Shown: one piece after another, positions 17,446 through 25,423 of the stretch
Layout: every line of letters starts with the position of its first letter
How positions within the stretch are numbered: position 1 is the stretch's first letter
Source: Erythrobacter dokdonensis DSW-74
Lineage (GTDB): Bacteria > Pseudomonadota > Alphaproteobacteria > Sphingomonadales > Sphingomonadaceae
NCBI RefSeq assembly: GCF_001677335.1
Contig: NZ_LZYB01000001.1
Location: 310,001 to 374,000, forward strand
Direction of reading: 5' to 3'
DNA length: 64,000 nucleotides
Notes under the pieces: model-generated
Told to the model about the DNA's origin: nothing
The model's input: only the letters and a program-made list of their open reading frames with translations
The model's database searches: none
Position numbers and translations under genes: made by a program

Positions 17446-19385
17446 ACCGCGCCCGGTCGCGCTTGACGCTGGCGGCGAGCGTCGCAGCGCTCGCATTTGC
17501 GGGTGCGCTCGCTGGAGCGGGACTGGCCGATCTCGCTGTCGCGCAAGGCAAACCCGAATCGATCCTGCCTCCCGGCTTCGACGATCCCGCGCCCGCTCCT
17601 ACGGCGACGCCGCGACCTGCCCCCGCACCCACGGCTGCCCCGCCTCCGATTGCCCGTCCGGCGCCGGGTGCGCCAGTTCCCGGCCCCGTCGTGCCCGGCC
17701 AGCCGCAAGCGGGTATGCAACCCAACGTGCCGGTCGAGGCACCGTCGTTGCCCTCGATCACGCGCGACGAGCTCGCCCGCCTGCCGAGCCTGGAGGAGTT
17801 GGAGGAGCTTTCGACCGAGGAGCTTGACGCGCTGCTCGGCCTCAAGCCCAAGTTCGACATTCCGCCCGGTGCGCGGCGTGCGCTGACCCGCGTCGGGGTG
17901 CTGGCGAGCGATGAGGGCGGACTGCCGCCGCGCGCACTCGCCAAGCAGCCGCCTGCGCTGGTGCGCGCCGCACTGGCGGGTAACAAGGGGCCGATGGTCT
18001 CGCGCTGGGGCCATATCCTCCTGCGCCGAGCGCTTGCCAGCCGTATGGCCGCGCCCGAGGGCATGGCGCCCATCGAATTCGCCGCCTTGCGGGTCGCCTT
18101 GCTCAACCGTCTTGGCGAGTTTGCCGTGTCGCGTGCGATGGTCCAGGATATCGACACCGTCGACTGGTCGCCCGAACTGACCGAACAGGCGCTTGCGGCC
18201 TATCTCGGTGTCGGCGATGTCACCGGGGGCTGCCCGGCGGTGCGCTTGCAGGGCTCGGCCCGCGAGGATGGTCAATGGCAGCTGATGCAGGCGATCTGCA
18301 ACGCCTATGCCGGAGAGGGCGCGCTCGCGGCCGCGCAGCTTGACCGGGCGCTGTTCCGCGGCATCGCGCCGCGCATCGACGTGCTGCTCGCGCGCCGCTT
18401 TGCAGGGGCGGCCGGACGCGGCCAGCGCGCGGTCGAGATCGAATGGGACGGGATCGACGAGCTCACCCCGTGGCGCTTCGGACTTGCCACCGCGCTGGGC
18501 GAGCCCGTGCCCGAGGACCTGCTTTCCTCAGCGCGCGATGCGGCGGGCGGCGCCTACTACGCCCGCAGCGGCGCGCTTCTGCCAATGCTGCCTGCAGTGC
18601 AGCGGGCGGGTTTTGCCGGACCGGCAGCGCGCGAGGGGATCCTCTCCTCGCAGGCGCTGATCGATCTCTACAGCGCCGTCTATGCCGATCCGGCGGCAAG
18701 CGGCGATGTGGCCACCACCGCCGCCACCTTGCGCGAGGCATACCTTGCCGCCGACCCAGCTGCCCGCATTTCGGCAATGCAGCGCTTGTGGGGTCCGGAC
18801 AATCCCTTGGGCGGTGGCGATGGCTACGGCGCGCGGGTGCTTACCGCCTATGCCGCCGCCCGCATTCCGGCCGATGCGGCCCATGCCGATGCCGCGGGGG
18901 CGCTGATCGGCTCGATGCTTGCCGCCGGTCTCGATCGCGACGCATTGGCGTGGCGCTCGGTGGTCGAGGTAGGCTCCCTCGGTTGGGCGCTGATCGTGCT
19001 TTCCGACCGGAACGCCAGCGCAGTGGGCCGGGAACCCATCGACGGATTTCTCGACGAGGACGACAGCCGCAGCGCTCGCAAGTCGGCGTTTCTGGTGGCG
19101 GGCCTTGCCGGACTCGGCAAGCTTTCGGCCGGTGACAGGACCGCATTGTCCGAAAGGCTCGGCATCGATCTTGCCCGCCAGACCCGTTGGAGCCGCGCCA
19201 TTTCGCGCGCGGCCGAGGTGGACAATCCTGCGCTCGTCGCACTGCTCGCCGGGTTGGGGATGCAGGGAACAAGCTGGCAGGCGATGACCCCGCTGCATCT
19301 CTATCACATCACCGCCGCCCTGCGCCGGGTGGGGCTCGAAGCCGAGGCGCGGATGATCGCGGCCGAAGCGGTCGCGCGCGGCTGA
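17442..19385 (+). CDS. large exported protein, proline-rich linker plus helical repeat domain
   Basis: A 647-residue protein of unknown function. It has a signal peptide (LTLAASVAALAFAGALAGAG), a Pro/Ala-rich linker around residues 45-90, a Leu/Glu-rich segment (LPSLEELEELSTEELDALL), then about 500 residues that are almost wholly alpha-helical and Ala/Leu-rich with recurring A..R...R.G patterns, suggestive of TPR- or HEAT-like solenoid repeats. Two Cys residues (VTGGCPAVR and QAICNAY) may form a disulfide. Probably periplasmic. The start is the GTG overlapping the small membrane protein's stop. The Xer recombinase gene follows after five bases. Confidence 0.65.
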   Translation: MNRARSRLTLAASVAALAFAGALAGAGLADLAVAQGKPESILPPGFDDPAPAPTATPRPAPAPTAAPPPIARPAPGAPVPGPVVPGQPQAGMQPNVPVEAPSLPSITRDELARLPSLEELEELSTEELDALLGLKPKFDIPPGARRALTRVGVLASDEGGLPPRALAKQPPALVRAALAGNKGPMVSRWGHILLRRALASRMAAPEGMAPIEFAALRVALLNRLGEFAVSRAMVQDIDTVDWSPELTEQALAAYLGVGDVTGGCPAVRLQGSAREDGQWQLMQAICNAYAGEGALAAAQLDRALFRGIAPRIDVLLARRFAGAAGRGQRAVEIEWDGIDELTPWRFGLATALGEPVPEDLLSSARDAAGGAYYARSGALLPMLPAVQRAGFAGPAAREGILSSQALIDLYSAVYADPAASGDVATTAATLREAYLAADPAARISAMQRLWGPDNPLGGGDGYGARVLTAYAAARIPADAAHADAAGALIGSMLAAGLDRDALAWRSVVEVGSLGWALIVLSDRNASAVGREPIDGFLDEDDSRSARKSAFLVAGLAGLGKLSAGDRTALSERLGIDLARQTRWSRAISRAAEVDNPALVALLAGLGMQGTSWQAMTPLHLYHITAALRRVGLEAEARMIAAEAVARG

Positions 19386-19390
19386 ACCCC

Positions 19391-20308
19391 ATGTCCGCCG
19401 CAACGGACGCTTTCCTCGCAATGCTCGCCGCCGAGCGCGGAGCAGCAAACAACACGCTGGCCGCCTATGCCCGCGATCTTGCCGGGGCGGAGGAGGCCAT
19501 CGGCGATCTTGCCGCGGCCCCGCGCGAGGCGGTCGCATCGCTGGCTCAGGAATGGGCGCATCTCGCCCCGGCGAGCGTTGCGCGCAAGGCTTCGGCGCTC
19601 AGGCAGTTCTTCGGCTTTGCTATCGATGAGGGCTGGCGAAGGGACGATCCTTCCGGCGCGCTGCCATCGCCGCGCACCCGCCGCCCGCTTCCCAAGGTCC
19701 TGGCGCATGACCAGATCGCCGCCCTGTTCGCGCGGGCCGAACTGGAAGCGGCGAGCGAGGAGCCCGGAGCGGTGCGCAGCCTTGTACTGCTCGAACTGCT
19801 TTATGGTTCCGGTCTGCGTGCGAGCGAGCTGGTCATGCTACCGCTGGTCGCTGTGCCGCGCGATGCACCGTTCCTGACGATCACCGGCAAGGGCGGCACG
19901 AGCAGGCTGGTGCCGGTGGGCGCGCGTGCGCTGGAGGCGCTGGCGCGCTGGCTTGCGGTGCGGCCCGGCCTGCCGGCCTCGCGCTACCTGTTCCCTTCGA
20001 GGGACGGCAAGCCGTTGACCCGCGTCAGGCTGTTCCAGCTGCTGAAAGGGCTCGCCGCGCGCGCAGGGCTGGATCCGGCGACGATCAGCCCGCATGTGCT
20101 GCGCCACGCCTTCGCCACCCATCTGCTGGAGGGCGGGGCCGATCTTCGGGTGCTGCAGACCCTGCTGGGGCATGCCGACATCGCCACTACCCAGATTTAC
20201 ACCCATGTCGAACCGGCGCGGCTGGTGGCGCTGGTCAATGCGCGCCATCCGCTCGCCCAGCCTTCACTTGCAACGCCTTCACTTGCAACCCGGGCAACAT
20301 CGGACTAG
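19391..20308 (+). CDS. xerD: tyrosine recombinase XerC/XerD
   Basis: A 305-residue site-specific tyrosine recombinase with the SAM-like amino-terminal domain and full catalytic set: Arg143 (GSGLRASELV), Lys167 (TGKGGTSRL), His235 and Arg238 (HVLRHAFATHLL), His261 (LLGHADIATTQ) and nucleophile Tyr270 (IYTHVEP). It resolves chromosome dimers at dif with its partner; choice between XerC and XerD cannot be settled without comparison, XerD being my guess from position beside accA. No phage genes surround it, so this is the housekeeping enzyme. The carboxy terminus ends in a short tandem duplication (SLATPSLAT). Confidence 0.85.
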   Translation: MSAATDAFLAMLAAERGAANNTLAAYARDLAGAEEAIGDLAAAPREAVASLAQEWAHLAPASVARKASALRQFFGFAIDEGWRRDDPSGALPSPRTRRPLPKVLAHDQIAALFARAELEAASEEPGAVRSLVLLELLYGSGLRASELVMLPLVAVPRDAPFLTITGKGGTSRLVPVGARALEALARWLAVRPGLPASRYLFPSRDGKPLTRVRLFQLLKGLAARAGLDPATISPHVLRHAFATHLLEGGADLRVLQTLLGHADIATTQIYTHVEPARLVALVNARHPLAQPSLATPSLATRATSD

Positions 20309-20317
20309 CGCCGCGCA

Positions 20318-21262
20318 ATGATTTCCTATCTCGATTTCGAGAAGCCGGTCGCCCAGCTCGAAGAGCGCATCACCCAGCTGCGCGATGTCAACGCGTTGCA
20401 CGATGTCGATGTCGCAGCTGAGATCGCCCGGCTCGAAGCCAAGAGCACCGAGCTGCTCGCCAGCACCTATGCCTCGCTGACGCCGTGGCAGAAGACTCAG
20501 GTCGCGCGCCATCCGCAGCGGCCGCATTTCCGCGATTATGTTGCCCACGCCTTCAGCGACTTCATGCCGCTCGGCGGAGACCGGCTCTATGCCGACGATC
20601 TTGCAATCATGGGCGGGTTTGCCACGCTGAACGGGCGGCGGGTGATGCTGATCGGGCACGAGAAGGGCCACGACACCCAAAGCCGCATCGCCCACAATTT
20701 CGGCATGGGCAAACCCGAGGGATATCGCAAGGCGATCCGCCTGATGGAGCTGGCGGGCCGGTTCGGTCTGCCGGTGGTGACGCTGGTCGATACATCCGGG
20801 GCCTTTCCCGGCATCGAGGCGGAAGAGCGCGGTCAGGCCGAAGCCATCGCCCGTGCGACCGAAGCCTGTCTTGCACTGCCGGTGCCGATGGTCGCCGCGA
20901 TCGTGGGCGAGGGCGGATCGGGCGGAGCGGTAGCGCTTGCCAGTGCCAACCGGGTCCTGATGATGGAGCACGCGGTCTATTCGGTGATCTCGCCCGAAGG
21001 CTGCGCCTCGATCCTGTGGCGCACCAGCGAAAGGGCCGCCGATGCTGCGCAGGCCATGAAGGTCACCGCCCAGCATCTCAAGCGTGACAAGGTGATCGAC
21101 CGGATCGTGAAGGAGCCGGTCGGCGGCGCGCAACGCGATCCTGTCGCCGCCGCGCGGCTGCTCGGTCAGGCGCTGACCGAGGAACTCGACCAGCTTTCGG
21201 GCCGCAGCGGTACCGACCTGGTCGCCCACCGCGAAGCGCGGTTTCTGGCCATCGGCGGTTAA
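20318..21262 (+). CDS. accA: acetyl-CoA carboxylase carboxyltransferase subunit alpha
   Basis: A 314-residue subunit of the heteromeric acetyl-CoA carboxylase that forms malonyl-CoA for fatty acid synthesis. Family motifs: YLDFEKPVAQLEERI at the start, HEKGHDTQSRIAHNFGM, LVDTSGAFPGIEAEERGQ, GEGGSGGAVALA and VISPEGCASILWR. The accD subunit is not in the window. Starts nine bases after the recombinase stop, so these are likely cotranscribed. Confidence 0.96.
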   Translation: MISYLDFEKPVAQLEERITQLRDVNALHDVDVAAEIARLEAKSTELLASTYASLTPWQKTQVARHPQRPHFRDYVAHAFSDFMPLGGDRLYADDLAIMGGFATLNGRRVMLIGHEKGHDTQSRIAHNFGMGKPEGYRKAIRLMELAGRFGLPVVTLVDTSGAFPGIEAEERGQAEAIARATEACLALPVPMVAAIVGEGGSGGAVALASANRVLMMEHAVYSVISPEGCASILWRTSERAADAAQAMKVTAQHLKRDKVIDRIVKEPVGGAQRDPVAAARLLGQALTEELDQLSGRSGTDLVAHREARFLAIGG

Positions 21263-21341
21263 GCCGCATCTTTCGGAGGCTTTGCCAATCGCCAGTTTGC
21301 CGATAGGCTGGCGCCCAGGCAAGGTATCGGGAGAGAGTGGA

Positions 21342-22814
21342 ATGGCACGACTTGCATTCAGGATGCTCGCACTGGGCGCGGCGCCTCTTGCGCTGGCCGG
21401 GTGCATGGGCGCAGGCGCTCCAATCCCTTCGGCATCGACGCCGATCACCCAGACCGAAGCGCAGCAGGGCGCGCAATATCATCCGCAATTTCTCGCCCAG
21501 TTCGGCGGCGCGATGAGCGGGCCGCAGGCGGCCTATGTCGAACAGGTCGGCAAGAATATCGCGGTCCAGTCCGGCCTCGGCAACGCGCGCGAGAGTTTCA
21601 CTGTCAGCCTGCTGAATTCGCCCGTGCATAATGCTTTCGCGGTGCCGGGCGGATATATCTACACCACCCGTCAGCTGGTGACGCTGATGAACAACGAGGC
21701 CGAACTTGCGGCGGTGCTGGGCCATGAAGTCGGCCATGTTGCGGCTCGCCATTCGCAGCGGCGACAGCAGGCGGCGCAGCGCAATTCGATCTTTGGTCTG
21801 CTGGGTGCGATCGGTTCCTCGATCCTGCTTGGCGATTCGGGATTTGGCGACATGCTCTCGCGCGGGTTCCTGCAAGGATCGCAACTACTGACGCTCAGCT
21901 TCTCGCGCTCGCAGGAGCTGGAGGCCGATGACCTTGGCATCCAGTATCTGTCCCGCGCAGGCTACGACCGCAGAGCGATGGGTACGGTGCTGGCAAGCCT
22001 CGCTGCGCAGAACTCGCTCGATGCGCGGCTTCAGGGCCGCAATGCAAGCGTGCCCGAATGGGCCTCTACCCACCCCGATCCGGCCAGCCGGGTGCAGGGT
22101 GCGCTGGCCAAGGCAGGCGCGGCAACCGGCGGTGTCACGAATCGCGACACTTTCCTCACCCGCATCGACGGATTGCTTTATGGTGATGATCCGAAGCAGG
22201 GGCTGATCGACGGGAGCCGCTTTATCCATCCCGAACTGCGTCTGTCCTTCACCGCGCCCCAGGGGTTCTACATGGTCAACAGCCCGAGCGCGGTCAGCGT
22301 CAACGGGCAGGGCGGCCAGGCGCAGCTGACGCTCGCGGCCTACAACGGCAATCTGGAAACCTATGTGCGCGAGCAATTCACCGCGCTCGGAGGGCAGAAC
22401 CGCAGCCTCGCGCCGCAGCGCCTGCAGCGCACGACGATCAACGGCCTTCCCGCCGCCTATGGCGAGGCGCGGGTCAACAACGGCCAGTCACAGGTTGATG
22501 TGATTGTTTTCGCTTATGAATTCGCCCGTGACCGGGCCTATCACTTCATCGCCATCGCGCCCGCCGGCCGCGCCGGGGTGTTCAACCCGATGTTCCAGTC
22601 GATGCAGCGGATCTCTGCGAACGAGGCTGGGGCGGTGGTGCCCAAGCGGCTGCAGGTGGTGACGGTGGCGCGCGGCGATACAGTGTCAAGCCTCGCGCGG
22701 CGGATGGCCTATCCCAATGCTCAGGAAGAACGCTTCAGGGTGCTCAATGCGCTGGGCAGCCGCGACCAGCTGGTGCCGGGGCAGAGGGTCAAGCTGGTAG
22801 TGCGCGCGCGCTAG
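21342..22814 (+). CDS. M48 family metalloprotease lipoprotein with C-terminal LysM-like domain
   Basis: A 490-residue envelope protease related to BepA/YfgC, which degrade or help fold outer-membrane proteins. The lipobox LALAGC puts the lipidated Cys at residue 21. The zinc site is HEVGH (His128-Glu129-His132) in VLGHEVGHVAARH, with the third ligand Glu in SQELEADDLGIQYL. A second domain follows (residues about 290-420) and the end carries a LysM-like module (VARGDTVSSLARRM...LVPGQRVKL), which could bind peptidoglycan. Start: ATG after GGGAGAGAG; an earlier in-frame start at 21282 would hide the lipoprotein signal. A strong bidirectional terminator follows. Confidence 0.88.
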   Translation: MARLAFRMLALGAAPLALAGCMGAGAPIPSASTPITQTEAQQGAQYHPQFLAQFGGAMSGPQAAYVEQVGKNIAVQSGLGNARESFTVSLLNSPVHNAFAVPGGYIYTTRQLVTLMNNEAELAAVLGHEVGHVAARHSQRRQQAAQRNSIFGLLGAIGSSILLGDSGFGDMLSRGFLQGSQLLTLSFSRSQELEADDLGIQYLSRAGYDRRAMGTVLASLAAQNSLDARLQGRNASVPEWASTHPDPASRVQGALAKAGAATGGVTNRDTFLTRIDGLLYGDDPKQGLIDGSRFIHPELRLSFTAPQGFYMVNSPSAVSVNGQGGQAQLTLAAYNGNLETYVREQFTALGGQNRSLAPQRLQRTTINGLPAAYGEARVNNGQSQVDVIVFAYEFARDRAYHFIAIAPAGRAGVFNPMFQSMQRISANEAGAVVPKRLQVVTVARGDTVSSLARRMAYPNAQEERFRVLNALGSRDQLVPGQRVKLVVRAR

Positions 22815-22876
22815 AATCGGCGACCCAAGCCTGCAATACGCGGTCGCCCGATATGCGCGGACGCCAGACAAACAAA

Positions 22877-22912
22877 AAGCGGCGGGGACGAGCCCCGCCG
22901 CTTCTTTTTTTT
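22877..22912. terminator. bidirectional intrinsic terminator
   Basis: Eleven-base stem AAGCGGCGGGG (22877-22887) and CCCCGCCGCTT (22893-22903) with loop ACGAG, followed by a T-run on the plus strand and, read from the other side, by CTTTTTG on the minus strand. It can end the protease gene and the convergent Flp pilin gene. Confidence 0.9.
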
Positions 22913-22922
22913 CGGGCTAAAA

Positions 22923-23105
22923 TTAGCCGTTCTGGGCCTGGTTGTTTTCCAGGGTGGTCGACACACCGTTGAAGGTGTTGCCGAGCTGGGTGCCCAGAGC
23001 CTGCATGCCGACGATGGCGGCCACGGCGATGAGAGCGGCGATCAGGCCGTATTCGATGGCGGTCGCGCCCTGTTCGTCACGAAGAAGCTTGTTGATGAAG
23101 GTCAT
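22923..23105 (-). CDS. Flp family type IVb pilin (1)
   Basis: A 60-residue prepilin of the Flp type. After a short basic leader comes the processing region DEQGATAIEYGLIAALIAV, with the Glu and Tyr typical of Flp pilins just after the cleavage Gly, and a hydrophobic helix; the polar tail (LGNTFNGVSTTLENNQ) fits the family. AGGAGA stands before the ATG. The Tad secretion machinery is not in this window. A second, divergent copy follows upstream on the same strand. Confidence 0.93.
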   Translation of the reverse strand: MTFINKLLRDEQGATAIEYGLIAALIAVAAIVGMQALGTQLGNTFNGVSTTLENNQAQNG

Positions 23106-23224
23106 TGGTAGTCTCCTGGTTTCGGTCTTCAGTACCCTTACCGTTCCGCTTGGCCCGGCCCGGTGATCGGATGATTAAGTGGCAGCTGTTGAGAAATTCC
23201 TAACGCGGCTTTTTATTCCGCAAC

Positions 23225-23407
23225 TCAGGCCCCCATTGCTTCCAGCGATTCAGTCTCGATGTGGTCCCACATTTCCAGGGTCTCGCTCGCGACGGCTTGC
23301 ATCGACACCAGAATGGCAACCACGATAAGGCTGACGATCAGGCCGTATTCGATTGCGGTGGCACCAGACGTATCGTCCTTCATGGTCCTGAAAAAGGTCG
23401 TCAACAT
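23225..23407 (-). CDS. Flp family type IVb pilin (2), divergent copy
   Basis: A 60-residue pilin with the same processing block (SGATAIEYGLIVSLIVVAIL) but a very different acidic tail (ETLEMWDHIETESLEAM). This is the upstream one of two pilin genes 119 bases apart on the minus strand. The tail differs so much from copy 1 that it may be a minor pilin or pseudopilin rather than the main subunit. It shares a 78-base divergent promoter region with the Nudix gene. Confidence 0.88.
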   Translation of the reverse strand: MLTTFFRTMKDDTSGATAIEYGLIVSLIVVAILVSMQAVASETLEMWDHIETESLEAMGA

Positions 23408-23485
23408 ACTGAGTCCACCTGTCTATTGCGGTCTGACGTCCCAAAAATCGTGCCTGCGGGTTAAGAAAAGGTTGATGAGCAGCTG

Positions 23486-23917
23486 ATGGATGGAAAAAAA
23501 ACCGACGCTTGCGAATGCTGGATCGCGGTGGTGGCGGGCGCCTTGCAAGGCAGTGATGGCCGGTGGCTGATGCACCGGCGGCCTGCGGACAAACATCATG
23601 GCGGCCTGTGGGAGTTTCCCGGCGGCAAGGTGGAACCGGCTGAAATCCCGAAGAAAGCATTGATTCGCGAATTGCGGGAGGAGCTGGGAATCACCTGTTC
23701 GCCGGAGTGTATCAGCCCGGCAGGATTTGCCGGGACCGATATCGCAGAGGCGGAACCGGCACTTGTCATACTGCTTTACACCGTCACCGGCTGGCATGGC
23801 GAACCGGAGGCGCTGGAAGGCGGTGCGATCGGCTGGTTCACGCCCGCAGAGATCGCCGGCCTCGCCAAGCCGCCGCTCGACTGCGAACTTGCAGAGCGGC
23901 TGTTCCAAAATCTCTGA
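23486..23917 (+). CDS. mutT: (deoxy)nucleoside triphosphate pyrophosphohydrolase, MutT family
   Basis: A 143-residue Nudix hydrolase. The Nudix box G-x5-E-x7-R-E-U-x-E-E-x-G-U is complete in GGKVEPAEIPKKALIRELRE followed by ELGI. The residues before it (LMHRRPADKHHGGLWEFPGG) match the MutT subgroup that hydrolyses 8-oxo-dGTP and prevents A:T to C:G transversions. The length is right for MutT. An ATG at 23486 is the first good start; AAAAGGTTGATGAG precedes it. Confidence 0.9.
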   Translation: MDGKKTDACECWIAVVAGALQGSDGRWLMHRRPADKHHGGLWEFPGGKVEPAEIPKKALIRELREELGITCSPECISPAGFAGTDIAEAEPALVILLYTVTGWHGEPEALEGGAIGWFTPAEIAGLAKPPLDCELAERLFQNL

Positions 23918-23934
23918 AAGCCCGCAAACGCCCC

Positions 23935-23963
23935 TTGCCAAGGCCAGCTGACGCCCCTATGTG
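23935..23963 (+). promoter_or_regulatory. predicted promoter of tRNA-Arg
   Basis: TTGCCA at 23935-23940 and TATGTG at 23958-23963 with a 17-base spacer, ending 14 bases before the mature tRNA. Matches to the housekeeping consensus are partial but spacing and position are right. Confidence 0.45.
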
Positions 23964-23977
23964 CCGCCCCTCAGTGC

Positions 23978-24054
23978 GCACCCGTAGCTCAGCTGGATAG
24001 AGCACCAGACTACGAATCTGGGGGTCAGAGGTTCGAATCCTTTCGGGTGCGCCA
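23978..24054 (+). tRNA. tRNA-Arg (anticodon ACG)
   Basis: A 77-base tRNA with encoded CCA. Acceptor GCACCCG pairs with CGGGTGC, discriminator G; D-arm GTAGCTCAGCTGGATAGAGC; anticodon stem CCAGA/TCTGG around loop CTACGAA, giving ACG; T-arm with GGTTCGAATCC. This tRNA reads CGU/CGC/CGA after A34 deamination. Confidence 0.97.
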
Positions 24055-24090
24055 ACAACGCCCGCTCCTCGGCCGAGGGGCGGGCGTTGT
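24055..24090. terminator. long hairpin behind tRNA-Arg
   Basis: Two 18-base arms (24055-24072 and 24073-24090; outer part ACAACGCCCGC / GCGGGCGTTGT) pair with a single mismatch and practically no loop. It sits between the tRNA and the convergent peptidase gene, so it probably terminates both. There is no long T-run, so efficiency is uncertain. Confidence 0.6.
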
Positions 24091-24107
24091 CGGTTCTGGC
24101 TGACCGC

Positions 24108-24491
24108 TCAATCCTCGACGCCGTCCTCCAGCGCATGCATGTCCTCGTCCGACAGGCCGAAATGGTGTCCGGCCTCGTGGATGACCACATGACGCACCAG
24201 TTCGGCAAAGCCGACCCCGGTCTCGCGCATTTCGGCCAGCAGGGGTTGACGAAACAGGCTGATGACCGGCGGCATGCGCTCGTGATCCCATTGCGATTGT
24301 TCAGTCAGGGCGACGCCTTCGTAAAGTCCGGTCAGTTCCCAACGATCCTCGATCCCGACGGCGGCGAGCTGTTCGGCAGAGGCGAATTCCTCGATTCGGA
24401 GAACCACGTCCGCGAGGTGTTCGCGAAACGCGCCCGGAAGCCGGCCGAGGACTGCGCGAGCTGCGCTCTCGAAATCGGCGGGGCTGGTCAC
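24108..24491 (-). CDS. metallopeptidase family protein (zincin-like)
   Basis: A 127-residue protein of the small zincin family (DUF1025/PF06262 type). The metal site is near the end: VIHEAGHHFGLSDEDMHALE, an HExxH with extended HxxG-like pattern. The amino-terminal half (LPGAFREHLADVVLRIEEFA) is the family's helical part. Function is unknown in most bacteria. I use GTG at 24491, six bases after AAGGAG; a TTG at 24497 in frame directly touches that ribosome site. Divergent from folE across a region with two inverted repeats. Confidence 0.85.
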   Translation of the reverse strand: MTSPADFESAARAVLGRLPGAFREHLADVVLRIEEFASAEQLAAVGIEDRWELTGLYEGVALTEQSQWDHERMPPVISLFRQPLLAEMRETGVGFAELVRHVVIHEAGHHFGLSDEDMHALEDGVED

Positions 24492-24522
24492 GCTCAACTC
24501 CTTTTTCCTGGCGCCGCAGGGA

Positions 24523-24539
24523 TGAATTGCGACAATTCA
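24523..24539. promoter_or_regulatory. perfect inverted repeat, possible operator
   Basis: TGAATTG-CGA-CAATTCA, a perfect palindrome with seven-base arms, 31 bases upstream of the peptidase start and in the shared upstream region of folE. This size and symmetry fit a dimeric regulator. The regulator is not identifiable. Confidence 0.4.
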
Positions 24540-24623
24540 CGCCTACATTGGTATTATGGGGCCCGGCTCCAGCGAGGCAACCGGTAAGGTTCAGGGCAAA
24601 TTCCTGCGGAACGTCAGGCGGCC

Positions 24624-24639
24624 TTGACGGTTAACGTCA
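24624..24639 (+). promoter_or_regulatory. inverted repeat overlapping a TTGACG box before folE
   Basis: TGACG-GTTAA-CGTCA (24625-24639) overlies a good -35 hexamer TTGACG at 24624-24629. A clear -10 is not seen at the right distance. If the -35 is real, a protein on the repeat would block it. Confidence 0.3.
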
Positions 24640-24710
24640 CGCAAGTTCGACACATGCGGGATGAGGGGTCGCTAACGCTCTTCCCGATCGGCGAGGAAAG
24701 ATCGACAAAG

Positions 24711-25331
24711 ATGAATTACGTTTGCGCCCACGACGACGAGTTCGACCCGGACAATCCGCTGGGCAAACCCGATGTGCCCGAGCATGTGCAGGACGCGATC
24801 CGCACCTTGCTTGAATGGGCGGGCGATGATCCGACGCGTGAAGGCCTGCTTGACACTCCCAAGCGGGTGGGCCGCGCGTGGCTCGAATATTGCGAGGGCT
24901 ACAAGGAAGATCCGGCGATCCACCTGACGCGCCAGTTCGAGGAGGTCGGCGGCTATGACGAGATCGTGCTGCTCAAGGACATTCCTTTCCAGTCGCATTG
25001 CGAACACCACATGGCGCCGATCACCGGCAAGGCGGCGATCGCCTATTTGCCGAACAAAAAGGTCGTCGGCATCTCCAAGCTCGCACGCGTGCTGCACGGT
25101 TTCGCGCATCGCCTGCAGATACAGGAGCGCCTCACCGCCGAAGTCGCACAGTGCATCTGGGATAATCTCGAACCCCACGGCGTGGCTGTGGTGATCGAGG
25201 CGCAGCATGGTTGCATGACCGGGCGCGGGGTCAAGACTCACGGGGTCGAGATGGTGACCAGCCGCATCCTCGGCTGCTTCATGGATGACCATCGCAGCCG
25301 CAAGGAAGTCATGAGCCTGATGGGCTACTGA
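24711..25331 (+). CDS. folE: GTP cyclohydrolase I
   Basis: A 206-residue enzyme that converts GTP to dihydroneopterin triphosphate, the first step of folate synthesis. Zinc ligands and catalytic residues are present: FQSHCEHHMAPITGKAAIAY (Cys and two His), GISKLARVLHGFAHRLQIQE, GCMTGRGVKTHG (second Cys ligand in AQHGCMTGRG). Family length. I use the ATG at 24711 with GAGGAAAG upstream; in-frame starts at 24624 and 24654 would add an unconserved tail. Confidence 0.94.
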   Translation: MNYVCAHDDEFDPDNPLGKPDVPEHVQDAIRTLLEWAGDDPTREGLLDTPKRVGRAWLEYCEGYKEDPAIHLTRQFEEVGGYDEIVLLKDIPFQSHCEHHMAPITGKAAIAYLPNKKVVGISKLARVLHGFAHRLQIQERLTAEVAQCIWDNLEPHGVAVVIEAQHGCMTGRGVKTHGVEMVTSRILGCFMDDHRSRKEVMSLMGY

Positions 25332-25423
25332 TCGGCGCGTTCGACAGCAAAGATTTGCGATAAGGGTGAAAGCGGCATAGCTTGGCTTTGGGGATCAATC
25401 TTTTCGTCTGCTGAAGGAGCTCA

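Noticed and set aside
19391..20308. Integrase of a mobile element
   Set aside because: Catalytic residues and size fit a housekeeping Xer recombinase, neighbours are core genes and no attachment repeats are seen beside the tRNAs.
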